A DNA stretch of 64,000 nt from VAZQ01 sp963725065 (GTDB taxonomy: Bacteria; Pseudomonadota; Alphaproteobacteria; Rhizobiales; Xanthobacteraceae), in NCBI GenBank assembly GCA_963725065.1, contig CAVRXD010000019.1, positions 70,788-134,787 of the forward strand. Direction: 5' to 3'. Every line of letters starts with the position of its first letter. The first letter of the stretch is position 1. The translations under genes and the position numbers were made by a program. Below, piece after piece: positions 8,572-17,924 of this stretch. A model generated the notes under the pieces. That model saw nothing but the letters and a program-made list of their open reading frames with translations, searched no databases and was not told the origin of the DNA.

Positions 8572-9449
8572 GATTGTCCTCCCAGCCGCCGATAGACTTC
8601 ATGTGCGGCCACGAAATCGCGGTGGTCGATTCCGAGCCCGCGACATGCATTCATCATTTCGTTTGCGGCTGCCGCGAGCGGCACCGGGCTGCCGAGCTTG
8701 CGGCCGAGTTCGAGCGCCAGCAGCATGTCTTTCTGCTGCAATGTAACGTCGGCAAGGGGAACCGCGGGCATCTTTCCCTCCAGGATGAAGGGCCCGCGAT
8801 AGCCCAGCACCGGAGACGCGGCGACACTCTTGAGGATGGCGTCGACGGCAATGTCGCGCGCGACGCCGCCTTTCTCCGCCAGCGCGACGGCCTCGCCGAA
8901 CGCGATCACCTCGACCATGAGCAGGAGGTTGACGGCAATCTTCATCTGCACCGCAAGACCGCTGGCACCGATATAGGTCACCTTCGGTCCGATCGCGCGC
9001 AACACCGGCTCGACCCGCTCGAAGGCCGCCTTGTCGCCCGCGACCATGAGCGACGCATTGCCTTGCGCCAGCGTGACCGGGCTGCCTGAAATCGGGCCAT
9101 CGAGCATGGTCAGGCCCTGCCGGGCGAATTCAGCGGAGATCGTGCGGCTCGCATCCGGCGCGATGGTGCTCATGTCGATGTAAACGCCGCCGGGCTTGAG
9201 GCCGGCCGCAATGCCGTCCTCGCCGAGCGCCACCGACCTCACCGCGGCCGCATCGGTCACGATCGAGAACACGATATCCGCGGCGGCGGCCGCCGCGCGC
9301 GGCGTGGCTGCAAAGTGCATACCGGCCTTGATCAATGGCTCGGCCTTGTCCCTGCTGCGGTTCCAACCAGTGACCGCGTGGCCGGCCGCCATGAGCCTTG
9401 GGACAATGCCTGCCCCCATGGCGCCGAGCCCGACGAATCCGATGTTCAT
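8568..9449 (-). CDS. NAD(P)-dependent beta-hydroxyacid dehydrogenase (3-hydroxyisobutyrate dehydrogenase family)
   Basis: 293 residues. GFVGLGAMG at residues 4-12 is the Rossmann dinucleotide site. GPISGSP near residue 120 is the substrate loop, and the GLAVQMKIAVNLL segment near residue 170 carries the catalytic Lys and the conserved Asn. The family oxidises beta-hydroxyacids or reduces tartronate and succinate semialdehydes. It is the first gene of the minus-strand operon running to 5216 and overlaps the cupin gene by GTGA. The exact substrate cannot be read from the sequence. Confidence 0.93.
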   Translation of the reverse strand: MNIGFVGLGAMGAGIVPRLMAAGHAVTGWNRSRDKAEPLIKAGMHFAATPRAAAAAADIVFSIVTDAAAVRSVALGEDGIAAGLKPGGVYIDMSTIAPDASRTISAEFARQGLTMLDGPISGSPVTLAQGNASLMVAGDKAAFERVEPVLRAIGPKVTYIGASGLAVQMKIAVNLLLMVEVIAFGEAVALAEKGGVARDIAVDAILKSVAASPVLGYRGPFILEGKMPAVPLADVTLQQKDMLLALELGRKLGSPVPLAAAANEMMNACRGLGIDHRDFVAAHEVYRRLGGQS

Positions 9450-9560
9450 TCATTCACCTCGCAGCGAGCGGATGTTGCCAGGACTTCGCGAAGCGCGAAG
9501 CGTCGATGATGACGAACAAATCGGCGGAAGGCTAGGCAGGCGATACCGCGCGCCCGCGGC

Positions 9561-11045
9561 TCATTCGACCACGATCTTCATCCACTCGCCGGAATTGATG
9601 CGGTCGTTGGGAGCGAGGCCGTTGAGAATGCGAAAGCGCTCGACGGCACGGTCTGGCGTCGCCATCCGGCTGGCCAATCGCTCGACCGTTTCCCCCGGCT
9701 CGACGCTCACGACCTTGATGTGCATCGGCTTCGCCGCCTGGCTTTCCGCCAATGTCATTCGGCGGAAGGTGCTGACCAATTCGCGAAAGGCGCGATCGAT
9801 TTCAGCGGTCGTGCGCTTCGAGGCAAAAATGAAGCGATAGACGTCGGTTCCGAACCGCACCGCGTAGAGCCGAAAGACCCACTGATCCCCCTTGGCGGTT
9901 GCGGTTGCAGCCTGCAGTCCATTGATGCTGACCTCCTCGACGGTCTTGGGGTCGATATTCTCGATCCAGCCTGAGGTGAGGTACTCCGCAAGCGTCTGCT
10001 CCGCGGGCACCCGCACGACGTCGAGCCGCAATGCCTGGCCGCCGCCCTCTTTGACCCCGAGAACCGCCTGCGCGGTGTTGTCGAGAGAAAAGCCTTCCGG
10101 CGCCAGAAAAGTGAAGCCGAGCTTGGGATGCAGGAAGCGGCGGCCGCGCACGAACCCTTCACTCGGGTCTTCGCCATAGACCAGGCCGTCGATCCCGGCG
10201 AGATAGGTCGCCCGGTCGCGCTCGCCAGCGCCGGGCGCGCTGAACTGGCGTGCATTGCCCTGCGCATTCTTGATGCGTTCGGGCGTGGCCGGATGGGACG
10301 AGAGGAAATCGGGCGAGCGCGGGTCGATGTGCGATTGGCTCGGATTCGACTTCAGCTCCGCGTTGTGGCCCAGCGAGGTGAGGAACCGGACTGCGCCATA
10401 GGGATCGTAGCCGGCCCGGGCTGCAATACCGACCCCGATCGCATCGGCCTCGAATTCCTGGGCGCGGGAGAAGCTGGCGAGCGCAATCCTGGATTTGGCG
10501 AGAGCGAGGGCTCCGGTCTCCGGATCGCTCAGCACGTCCTGCACCACGCGGCTCACCAGCGCCACCTGGCGCGCCTGGTCTTCTCGAATGTCGGCATGGC
10601 GTGCGATCACGTGCGACATTTCGTGGGAAAGCACCGAGGCGACCTCAGACGTGTCGTTCGCCAGCGCGATCAGCCCCCGCGTCACGTAGAGCTGCCCGCT
10701 CGGCAGCGCGAAGGCGTTGACCGCCGGCGAATTGAGAATGGTGACGCGATAGTGCATGTCCGGCCGCTCGGATGCGGCGACGAGCTTGACCACCATTTGG
10801 TTGAGCACGGCTTCGAGCCTGGCATCCTCGTAGGCGCCGCCATAGGCCGCCAGGATGCGCTGGTGCTCGCGCTGCGTCGAAGCGGGCAATTGCTGCTGCT
10901 GGGCCTGCCTCGGCGGCTGCGGGAGCGATGGCAGCGACCCTGGCGGCGCGCCGACCGAGAGCAAGGACGAACTGCAGCCCGCAAGCGCGAGCCCGAGCAC
11001 GCCGACACGCGCAACCGTGCAGGCCAGATGAAGCGTCCGCGGCAT
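9561..11045 (-). CDS. M48 family metalloprotease, lipoprotein with C-terminal LysM-like segment
   Basis: 494 residues. The N-terminus has a lipoprotein signal with lipobox LAGC at about residues 21-24. The zinc motif HEMSH lies near residue 137, and the third ligand region EFEADAIGVG follows, as in BepA/YfgC-type periplasmic proteases that survey outer-membrane assembly. After a Pro/Gln-rich linker and the peptidase domain, the C-terminus contains a PGETVERLASRM...RFRILNGL segment resembling a LysM fold. GTG 11114 would add 23 Arg-rich residues ahead of an otherwise standard signal, so ATG 11045 is chosen. The nuclease-fold gene upstream is on the same strand, so the two may be co-transcribed. 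Confidence 0.9.
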   Translation of the reverse strand: MPRTLHLACTVARVGVLGLALAGCSSSLLSVGAPPGSLPSLPQPPRQAQQQQLPASTQREHQRILAAYGGAYEDARLEAVLNQMVVKLVAASERPDMHYRVTILNSPAVNAFALPSGQLYVTRGLIALANDTSEVASVLSHEMSHVIARHADIREDQARQVALVSRVVQDVLSDPETGALALAKSRIALASFSRAQEFEADAIGVGIAARAGYDPYGAVRFLTSLGHNAELKSNPSQSHIDPRSPDFLSSHPATPERIKNAQGNARQFSAPGAGERDRATYLAGIDGLVYGEDPSEGFVRGRRFLHPKLGFTFLAPEGFSLDNTAQAVLGVKEGGGQALRLDVVRVPAEQTLAEYLTSGWIENIDPKTVEEVSINGLQAATATAKGDQWVFRLYAVRFGTDVYRFIFASKRTTAEIDRAFRELVSTFRRMTLAESQAAKPMHIKVVSVEPGETVERLASRMATPDRAVERFRILNGLAPNDRINSGEWMKIVVE

Positions 11046-11135
11046 CCGGCGCCGTCGGCCCGCAGTTCGGGCCGCGCCGTCGCGGCTGCGAGCGTGTTTC
11101 TCTATGGCTTCCACGATGCGATCCGCGAGTTTCCG

Positions 11136-11984
11136 TCAGTTCCGGCCAGCGATCTCGATCTGCTCCGGGCGGGTGACCTCGATGCGCGGCCCGTTGCGTT
11201 CCTCGACCCACCCGCGGACCCGAACGCTACGATTTTCAAGCCTTTTCGGCTCTAGGCCGGCGGCGGCGAACATCCGCTCATTGCGCTTCAAAATGGTCAC
11301 CGTGAGTGCCTGCGACCACTGTCGCCCGAAATTCACGTATATCGTGCCCCCGCTCTCGCGGACCGACCACACCTTGCCTTCCGCCAGTATGAAATGGCCG
11401 CTTTCGGCCACAAGCTCGGCCCCGCTCTCGGCCGAGACGATGACATAATACGGTTCGCCCCACAGGCCAAGCTTGGCCTGGCGAGCGGCCCGTTCCCGCG
11501 CCAGCAGCTCGTCGGCGCACGGCCGTTCCCCGACATGGGCCGAGACTCGGGCGAATCCTCTCGCCAGCATCTCATGCGCCACCGATTCGGGCAGGGCTCC
11601 CCCGCTGACATAAACGAAGGCAGTCGTCCGCCCGTAGCGGTCGGCGGGCATGTCGTTTTGACGCAGTTCGACATTTTGGCCTGCGATGATCGATTCCAGC
11701 GCCGCGCGTGCCGCCAGCCCAGCCTTGGCCCGGGTGCCGGCTTCGCCCGGCCTGGGGAGGAGCGGAGCCTCGATGCCGGCTAGGCGAATCTCGCGCCCGT
11801 CGTCGAGGGTGAAGCTGCGGCCGTCGGTGATGGCGCGAACCTTTCCGGTGCCCCCAGGCTCGGACCGGCATGAGGTCGATGGACGGCTTTCCGCCCCCGC
11901 AGGCTCTGTAGGCAGGACAACGATGGCGGCCATCCAGGAAACCCAGCAAAAGCTTGCAAGAATGCCCTGCCGCCGCCCGTCCAT
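11136..11984 (-). CDS. SNase-like (thermonuclease-fold) secreted protein
   Basis: 282 residues with a signal peptide (cleavage near AGAE). Residues about 48-165 resemble staphylococcal nuclease: DGREIRLAGIEAP, DRYGRTTAFVYV and KLGLWGEPY. The Arg of IRLAGIE and the Arg of DRYGR match catalytic Arg positions. However, the usual DGDT calcium-binding motif reads DGRS, and the Glu after IDAP is missing, so hydrolytic activity is doubtful. A second beta-rich domain (about 180-282, VRVRGWVEERNGPRIEV) resembles an OB-like extension. It precedes the M48 protease gene and is divergent from the RND adaptor. Confidence 0.8.
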   Translation of the reverse strand: MDGRRQGILASFCWVSWMAAIVVLPTEPAGAESRPSTSCRSEPGGTGKVRAITDGRSFTLDDGREIRLAGIEAPLLPRPGEAGTRAKAGLAARAALESIIAGQNVELRQNDMPADRYGRTTAFVYVSGGALPESVAHEMLARGFARVSAHVGERPCADELLARERAARQAKLGLWGEPYYVIVSAESGAELVAESGHFILAEGKVWSVRESGGTIYVNFGRQWSQALTVTILKRNERMFAAAGLEPKRLENRSVRVRGWVEERNGPRIEVTRPEQIEIAGRN

Positions 11985-12126
11985 GCGTCAACGAAACGTC
12001 GGAATAGGGCGGTACTGCGGCGATGCGGACGTCCTTGCGCGCTTTCTCGCGATGGGGTGCTCTGGTATGCAATACCTCCAAGGGGCTAGGCAGTCCCCGA
12101 TTCATCCCGACGGGAGCGAAGCAACG

Positions 12127-13356
12127 GTGAGGGTCGGTCATTCCACGCGCGCGCTGCTGGCGCGGTGTGCGGCTCGCGTGGGACTCGGCGGGGTGGCCGC
12201 GGCGCTCCTTGTCGCGTTGCTTCATCTCAGCCTGGTCGCGTCAGCCACGGTTTCAGCACAGGACGCACGAAAAAAGGGCGACACCGTTCGGGTCACCGAC
12301 GACCAGATGCATCAGCTCGGCATCATGAAGGTGGAGCTCTACCCCTTTCGCATCCAAAAGCTTGCCATCGGCCAGATCGCCTACAACGAGGACACCAGCA
12401 CCGCCGTCCTGACGCCGTTCGCCGGCCGCGTGACGAGGCTGATCGCCAGGGTCGGCGACAATGTCAGTCGCGGCGATGCGCTGTTCGAAATCGACAGCCC
12501 GGAAGTGGTGCAGCCGCAGAATGATTTCATCGCGGCGTTCGCTGCGATGAACAAAGCGCGCTCGCAGCTCGATCTCGCCCGCATCGTCGAGAAGCGATTC
12601 AAGGATCTGTACGAAGGCAAGGCCGCAGCTCTCAAGGAATATCAGCAGGCGCAGGGGCAACTGGTCAGCGCCGAGAACGACATGCGCTCGGCTGAAATGT
12701 CGCTCGAAGCCACGCGCTCGCGGCTGCGCATCGTCGGCTTCACCGACGAAGAGGTTGCCGCGTTGAAGGACAAGGGCACGGTGCGGCGCGCGACGCCGAT
12801 CCATGCGCCAATCGACGGCACGGTCATCGCCCGAAAGATCGGTCCGGGGCAGTATGTGCGCAACGATACCGGCGAGGCGCTCTATACCATCGCCGACCTC
12901 TCCACCATGTGGCTCAAGGCTCAGGTGCCTGAAAAGGAAATCCCTTCCATCCAGCTCGGACAGGAAGTGGAGATCAAGGTCAGCGCGCTGCCGGACCATG
13001 TGTTCAAGGCGCGCGTGACCGCCATCAACGCCGGGACCGACGCAACGACGCGCCGCATCGTGGTGCGCTCGGAGGTCCCCAATCCGGAGGGCGCGCTCAA
13101 GTCGGAGATGTTCGCCAGCTTCAAGATCATGACCGGCGCCGATAAATCCTCGCCCGCCGTGCCGGTGCAGGCCGTGATCCGGGAGGGCGACCACGCCGTC
13201 GTCTGGGTCGAGGAAGAGCCGATGCTGTTTCGGCGCCGCCGGGTGACGATCGGGATCGAGCAAGAAGGGCGCATGCAGATCCGCGAGGGGCTCAAGGCCG
13301 GCGAGCTGGTGGCGGGTCGCGGCGCGATCTTCGTCGACAATGAATGGCGGCAATGA
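12127..13356 (+). CDS. RND efflux periplasmic adaptor (membrane fusion protein, CusB/CzcB type)
   Basis: 409 residues: a signal or anchor at about 18-45, then the biotinyl-lipoyl-like barrel half (TPFAGRVTRLIARVGDNVSRGDALFEI). A helical hairpin follows (about 140-220), then the returning half (TPIHAPIDGTVIARKIGPGQYV) and the beta-barrel (LKAQVPEKEIPSIQLGQEVEIKV). The frame is open much further upstream, antisense to the nuclease gene. The GTG at 12127, with GGGAG about 12 bases before it, gives a normal N-terminus. The permease follows at 13439. The adaptor links the inner-membrane pump to an outer-membrane channel, which is not encoded here. Confidence 0.9.
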   Translation: MRVGHSTRALLARCAARVGLGGVAAALLVALLHLSLVASATVSAQDARKKGDTVRVTDDQMHQLGIMKVELYPFRIQKLAIGQIAYNEDTSTAVLTPFAGRVTRLIARVGDNVSRGDALFEIDSPEVVQPQNDFIAAFAAMNKARSQLDLARIVEKRFKDLYEGKAAALKEYQQAQGQLVSAENDMRSAEMSLEATRSRLRIVGFTDEEVAALKDKGTVRRATPIHAPIDGTVIARKIGPGQYVRNDTGEALYTIADLSTMWLKAQVPEKEIPSIQLGQEVEIKVSALPDHVFKARVTAINAGTDATTRRIVVRSEVPNPEGALKSEMFASFKIMTGADKSSPAVPVQAVIREGDHAVVWVEEEPMLFRRRRVTIGIEQEGRMQIREGLKAGELVAGRGAIFVDNEWRQ

Positions 13357-13438
13357 GCCAGGGATCGCGCAGCCGTCCCCGCGCGGTACGCGCCGTCGGC
13401 CCGCACGCGTGGTGCGGCGGCGCTAATCCGGTGGACGC

Positions 13439-16400
13439 ATGCTTCCCGGCCTGATCTCGTTCTGCCTCTCCCGCCGGCCGCTGGTATTGATCAGCTTCGC
13501 CGCCTTCCTGGCGGTGGGCTATGCGGCATTCACCGCTCTCAACATCGAGGCCTATCCGGATCCCGCTCCTCCCATCGTCGAGATCATCGCCCAGTATCCC
13601 GGCCAGTCGCCGGAGGAGATGGAGCGCTACGTCACCATCCCGCTCGAAATCGCCGTCTCCAGCACGCCGGGATTGAGGTTCATCCGCTCCAACACCGTGT
13701 ACGCGCTGAGCTTCATCCGGATTCAATTCGAGTATGGCCGCGACTACTATTTCGTACGGCAGCAGGTGATCAACCGGCTCAAGGACGCCGTGCTTCCGCC
13801 CGCCGTGCAACCCGTGATCTCGCCTGCCGGCGGCATCAGTGAAATCTTCCGGTATCAGCTCAAGGGGCCGCCCGAAATCGACGTCATGCAGCTCAAGACG
13901 CTGCAGGACTGGGTGGTGGAGCGCAGGCTCCGGATCGTCCCGGGCGTATCCGACGTACTGGTGCTGGGCGGCCGGACCAAGGAATTTCAGGCCGAGATCG
14001 ATCTCAACCGCATGATCGCTCACGGCTTGACGCTGCCGCAGATCATTACCGCGATTTCGGCTGGCAATTCCAACGTCGGCGGCCGCACCATCGCCATCGG
14101 CGAGCAGTCCGTCACCGTGCGTGGCATCGGCGTCGTCAGCACCCTCCAGGACATCCGCAACATCGTGCTCACGCAACAGAACGGCGTACCGGTGCTGCTG
14201 TCCGATGTGGCAAAGGTGCAGATCGGCTTCATGCCGCGGCTCGGGATCGCGGGACGCGACGACGTCACCGATATCGTCACCGGCATCGTCCTGATGCAGA
14301 AGTTCGAGCGCACCTCCGAGGTCGTGGCGCGCGTGCGAGCGGCAATCGATCGCCTCAACACCGATGGCACGTTGCCGCCGGGGGTGAAGATCGACGCGTT
14401 CTACGACCGCGGCGACCTGGTTGCGATCACCGTGAAGACGGTGATGCACAACATGTTCTTCGGCATCGCGCTGATATTCCTCATTCAGTGGATGTTCCTG
14501 GGCAACCTGCGCTGCGCTCTGATCGTCTCGGCGACCATCCCGGTGGCGCTGTTCCTGGCCGTGATCATTACGGTGATGCGCGGGGAATCCGCCAACCTGC
14601 TGTCGGTGGGCGCGATCGATCTCGGTATCATCGTCGATGCCACCGTGATCATGGTGGAGAACATATTCCGCCATCTCGCGCACGACGATCCGGCGGAGAC
14701 GGCGAATCTCGAGGAGCGGCAGACCGACAAGTTGCGCCGGATTCTGAATGCGGCGATCGAGGTCGACAAGCCGATCTTCTTCTCCGTGGTCATCACCATC
14801 GCCGCCTTCCTGCCGCTGTTCACCATGCAAGGCGTGGAAGGCCAGATCTTCGGCCCGATGTCGCGCACCTATGCATACGCCCTGATCGGCGCGGTCATCG
14901 CCACCTTCACCGTGACGCCGGTGATGGCGTCGATCCTGTTACCGGCGCACGTGCAGGAGGTCGAGACCATTCTGGTGCGCGGCATCCGTAAGCTCTATCA
15001 GTTCGTGCTCCCGCGCGCCGTGCGCCACTATCGCATCGCCGCGACGATCGGCCTGGCGTTCCTGCTGGTCTGCGGCTTCCTCGGCGCGCGCCTCGGCACC
15101 GAGTTTCTGCCGAAGCTGGAAGAGGGAAATCTCTGGATCCGCGCGCTGCTTCCGCCCACCATCACGCTGGGAGCCGGGATGGATACCGTTGCGCGCATGC
15201 GGAACGTGATCAAGAGTTACCCGCCGGTACGCACGGTGGTCTCGGAGCAGGGGCGCGGCGACGACGGCACCGATCCGGACGGATCCTTCGTGGCGGAATT
15301 CTTCGTTCCGTTGAAGCCGAGGGAAGAATGGCCGAGTGGCCTGACCAAGGAGGAAATGGTCAGGCAGATGAGCCAGCAGCTCAAGCGTGAATTCGTCGGC
15401 GTCGATTTCAATTTCTCGCAATATATCCAGGACAATATCGAAGAAGCGGTTTCGGGGGTGAAGGGCGAGAACTCGGTCAAGATTTTCGGCCGCGACCTCG
15501 CCGAGTTGGAGCGCCTCTCCAAGTCTCTGAAGACCGAGATTGCGACCGTTCCCGGGGTGACCAATCCGGGCGGCTTCAACCTTTTGGGTCAGCCCAATCT
15601 CATCATCAAGATCGATCGTGAGAAGGCGGCGCGCTACGGCTTCTCCGTCGCGGACATAAATTCCGTGGTGCAGGCGGCCATCGGCGGGCAGGAGGTCACA
15701 CGCGTCTACGAAGGCGAGATGAATTTCGCGCTCACCGTGCGCTTCGCGCCCGAATACCGGCGCAACATCGATGCCATCCGCTCGATTCCGGTTGCGCTCC
15801 CGAACAACGATTCCAAGGGGCCGACCGCCTATATCGCATTGGGCGAGCTCGGCGACGTGACACTGGAGACCGGTGCCGCCTACATCTACCGCGAAAACAA
15901 CCAGCGCTTCGTGCCGCTCAAATACAGCGTACGCGGCCGCGATCTCGGTTCGACCGTCGCCGAGGCGCAAAAGGTCATCGCCGAAAAGTTGCCGCTGCCC
16001 GCGGGTTACCGCATCGAGTGGACGGGCGAATTCGGCGCCCTGGTCGAAGCCCAGAAGCGGCTCGCCGTCATCGTGCCGCTGAGCCTGCTCCTGATCATGA
16101 TGCTGCTCTACAGCCTGTTCAATTCCATTAGGGACAGCTTGCTCGCGCTGGCGGGCATCCCCTTCGCGGTGGCCGGTGGCATCCTCGGGCTCTACGTCGC
16201 TGGCCTGAACTTCAGCATCTCGGCGGCGATCGGCTTCATCTCGCTGTTCGGAGTCTCGTCGATGGACGGCATCTTGCTGGTGTCCTACATCCGCAAGAAC
16301 TTGGCGGAGGGCCTGGAGCGGGATGAGGCGATCATCCTCGCCGGCGAAACCCGGATGCGGCAGATTTTCATGACCGGCCTGTCTGCCTGTATCGGGCTGG

Positions 16401-16597
16401 TGCCGGCGGCGCTATCGACCGGCATCGGTGCGCAGGTGCAGCAGCCGCTTGCCTGCGTGGTGGTGGGCGGCATGTTGCTGTCGCCGATCTGCAGCCTGCT
16501 GGTGATCCCGACGCTCGCCCGTATCATGATGCCGGCGCGCGTGGACGCGGATCAGGCGGGTCTGCGAGAGACCGCGCGGACCGCCGAGACGGTGTAG
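13439..16597 (+). CDS. heavy-metal-type RND efflux permease (CusA/CzcA family)
   Basis: 1052 residues, the full length of an RND pump, with two repeats of six helices and large periplasmic loops. The first helix starts at residue 12, and YPDPAPPIVEIIAQYPGQSPEEMERYVTIP is the usual CzcA-like porter start. In TM4 the run AIDLGIIVDATVIMVEN (about residues 392-409) keeps the Asp, Asp and Glu spacing of the proton relay of heavy-metal RND pumps. The upstream adaptor gene completes the inner part; no outer-membrane factor or metal sensor is nearby. Metal specificity (Cu/Ag, Co/Zn/Cd or an organic substrate) is not resolved. Confidence 0.93.
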   Translation: MLPGLISFCLSRRPLVLISFAAFLAVGYAAFTALNIEAYPDPAPPIVEIIAQYPGQSPEEMERYVTIPLEIAVSSTPGLRFIRSNTVYALSFIRIQFEYGRDYYFVRQQVINRLKDAVLPPAVQPVISPAGGISEIFRYQLKGPPEIDVMQLKTLQDWVVERRLRIVPGVSDVLVLGGRTKEFQAEIDLNRMIAHGLTLPQIITAISAGNSNVGGRTIAIGEQSVTVRGIGVVSTLQDIRNIVLTQQNGVPVLLSDVAKVQIGFMPRLGIAGRDDVTDIVTGIVLMQKFERTSEVVARVRAAIDRLNTDGTLPPGVKIDAFYDRGDLVAITVKTVMHNMFFGIALIFLIQWMFLGNLRCALIVSATIPVALFLAVIITVMRGESANLLSVGAIDLGIIVDATVIMVENIFRHLAHDDPAETANLEERQTDKLRRILNAAIEVDKPIFFSVVITIAAFLPLFTMQGVEGQIFGPMSRTYAYALIGAVIATFTVTPVMASILLPAHVQEVETILVRGIRKLYQFVLPRAVRHYRIAATIGLAFLLVCGFLGARLGTEFLPKLEEGNLWIRALLPPTITLGAGMDTVARMRNVIKSYPPVRTVVSEQGRGDDGTDPDGSFVAEFFVPLKPREEWPSGLTKEEMVRQMSQQLKREFVGVDFNFSQYIQDNIEEAVSGVKGENSVKIFGRDLAELERLSKSLKTEIATVPGVTNPGGFNLLGQPNLIIKIDREKAARYGFSVADINSVVQAAIGGQEVTRVYEGEMNFALTVRFAPEYRRNIDAIRSIPVALPNNDSKGPTAYIALGELGDVTLETGAAYIYRENNQRFVPLKYSVRGRDLGSTVAEAQKVIAEKLPLPAGYRIEWTGEFGALVEAQKRLAVIVPLSLLLIMMLLYSLFNSIRDSLLALAGIPFAVAGGILGLYVAGLNFSISAAIGFISLFGVSSMDGILLVSYIRKNLAEGLERDEAIILAGETRMRQIFMTGLSACIGLVPAALSTGIGAQVQQPLACVVVGGMLLSPICSLLVIPTLARIMMPARVDADQAGLRETARTAETV

Positions 16598-16743
16598 CCC
16601 GGCCGGACGCCGGCTCGCGCCGCGGCACCCTGGGGTTCGACTTGCCGCAGATGCCATGGCGATCGGCTTGGCAGCAGGCCGCTCGCTGCCTTGCCCGGCA
16701 CGCCGCTTGCAACGAACCTCAATCATCGCCAGAACGAGCCGCC

Positions 16744-17394
16744 ATGAGCCTGCCAGCGCGCTTGATCGAAGGTTACGAGGCGTTCCGGTCCGGCCGGCTT
16801 GCGGCCGAGCAAGATCGCTATCGCGATCTGGCCGAGCAGGGACAATCGCCGGAAATCATGGTCATTGGCTGCTGCGATTCCCGGGTATCTCCCGAAGTGA
16901 TCTTCGACGCCCGCCCCGGCGAGCTGTTCGTCGTGCGCAACGTTGCCAATCTGGTGCCGCCCTATTCACCCGACGGCACCTATCACGGCGTGTCGGCCGC
17001 GCTCGAATTCGCGGTCGGCGCGTTGCGGGTGAAGCATATCGTGGTGCTCGGCCACGCCCGCTGCGGCGGCGTGCGCGCCTTTGCCGAGGATAGCGCGCCG
17101 CTCTCGCCCGGCGACTTCATTGGAAAATGGATGTCGCTCATTGCGCCGGCTGCCGAAAAGCTCGGGCCGCGCGGCGACACGCCGCCGGCTGATTACCTCG
17201 CCCGGCTGGAACAGGCGTCCATCATCAGCACCCTCGGCAATCTCCTGACGTTCCCGCGCCTGCGCAAGTTGATCGAGCGCGGCCGTGTTGCGTTGCACGG
17301 AGCCTATTTTGCGGTCGCGACCGGCGAGTTGCTGGTGCTCGATCCGCAGTCCGGGCGGTTCGTATCGGCGGCGAGCGGACTTGTTCGCAAGTGA
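16744..17394 (+). CDS. beta-class carbonic anhydrase
   Basis: 216 residues. CCDSRVSPE near residue 42 supplies the first zinc Cys and the Asp-Arg dyad, and HARCGGVRA near residue 103 the His and second Cys. These are the zinc ligands of beta-carbonic anhydrases, which interconvert CO2 and bicarbonate in the cytoplasm. ATG 16744 begins the conserved SLPARLIEGYEAFR segment; the frame is open upstream but without conserved sequence. It lies 146 bases after the RND permease and ahead of tRNA-Arg. Length is normal for the family. Confidence 0.95.
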   Translation: MSLPARLIEGYEAFRSGRLAAEQDRYRDLAEQGQSPEIMVIGCCDSRVSPEVIFDARPGELFVVRNVANLVPPYSPDGTYHGVSAALEFAVGALRVKHIVVLGHARCGGVRAFAEDSAPLSPGDFIGKWMSLIAPAAEKLGPRGDTPPADYLARLEQASIISTLGNLLTFPRLRKLIERGRVALHGAYFAVATGELLVLDPQSGRFVSAASGLVRK

Positions 17395-17585
17395 TCCCGG
17401 CGCCGGGGACGCAGGGCTCTCCGGGGTTCACGACCGTAGCGCCGCTACGGCGTTCGTGCAGCCCGCCCGGCCAAGCGAGGAGACCGTCGTGCGGTCTTGC
17501 AGTTGGGGCGGTATCTCATATACGAAAGCAGGTGCAGCGAAGGGTAATGTCCTTGAAGGGTGCCTGGAAGCGACATTCTCCTCTT

Positions 17586-17662
17586 GGTCCCGTAGCTCAG
17601 CCGGATAGAGCAGCGGTTTCCTAAACCGAAGGTCGGAGGTTCGAGTCCTCTCGGGACCGCCA
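17586..17662 (+). tRNA. tRNA-Arg (anticodon CCT)
   Basis: A 77-base cloverleaf. The acceptor stem is GGTCCCG (17586-17592) with CGGGACC (17652-17658), the discriminator is G, and CCA is encoded at 17660-17662. The anticodon CCT at 17620-17622 sits in the loop TTCCTAA, and the T-arm contains GGTTCGAGTCC. It reads the rare AGG arginine codon. No integrase or duplicated 3' end is seen nearby, so there is no sign of an integrated element. Confidence 0.97.
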
Positions 17663-17804
17663 AGCAAGTCTTCCCGCTACACTTCTTTTCCCAGCTAACT
17701 CTTGTAGCGCACGTGGCCGCGCACGACGCTGATGGTCGCGGCACGGCCCCGTCAAGTCACAACAATTCAACCAAAGTCATTTCCGGTCCGACGGCTACGA
17801 ACGG

Positions 17805-17834
17805 AAAAACCCCGCCGCGTGATAGGGGCGGGGT
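17805..17834 (-). terminator. rho-independent terminator of the 17925-18212 gene
   Basis: On the minus strand an ACCCCGCC arm (complement of 17827-17834) pairs with GGCGGGGT (complement of 17809-17816) across a ten-base loop and runs into five T residues (17805-17809). It lies about 90 bases past the stop of the small secreted protein. Confidence 0.75.
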
Positions 17835-17924
17835 CTTCCGAGGCTCAGCCGGAGATAGCACTCCTGCCGAGCACCCTCATGACAACGTCCAAGGCGGCCT
17901 CGAGTTCCGGCGCGGTTGCTGCCG

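Noticed and set aside
9484..9500. Perfect CTTCGCG/CGCGAAG hairpin as a terminator of the M48 gene
   Set aside because: No T-run follows on either strand; could be a chance palindrome.
13292..14830. 512-codon minus-strand frame opposite the RND permease
   Set aside because: Shadow frame rich in His, Asp and Arg; no ribosome-binding site and the plus strand encodes a full RND pump.
17586..17662. tRNA-Arg as an attachment site of an integrated element
   Set aside because: No integrase, no repeated tRNA 3' end and no foreign-looking genes on either side.
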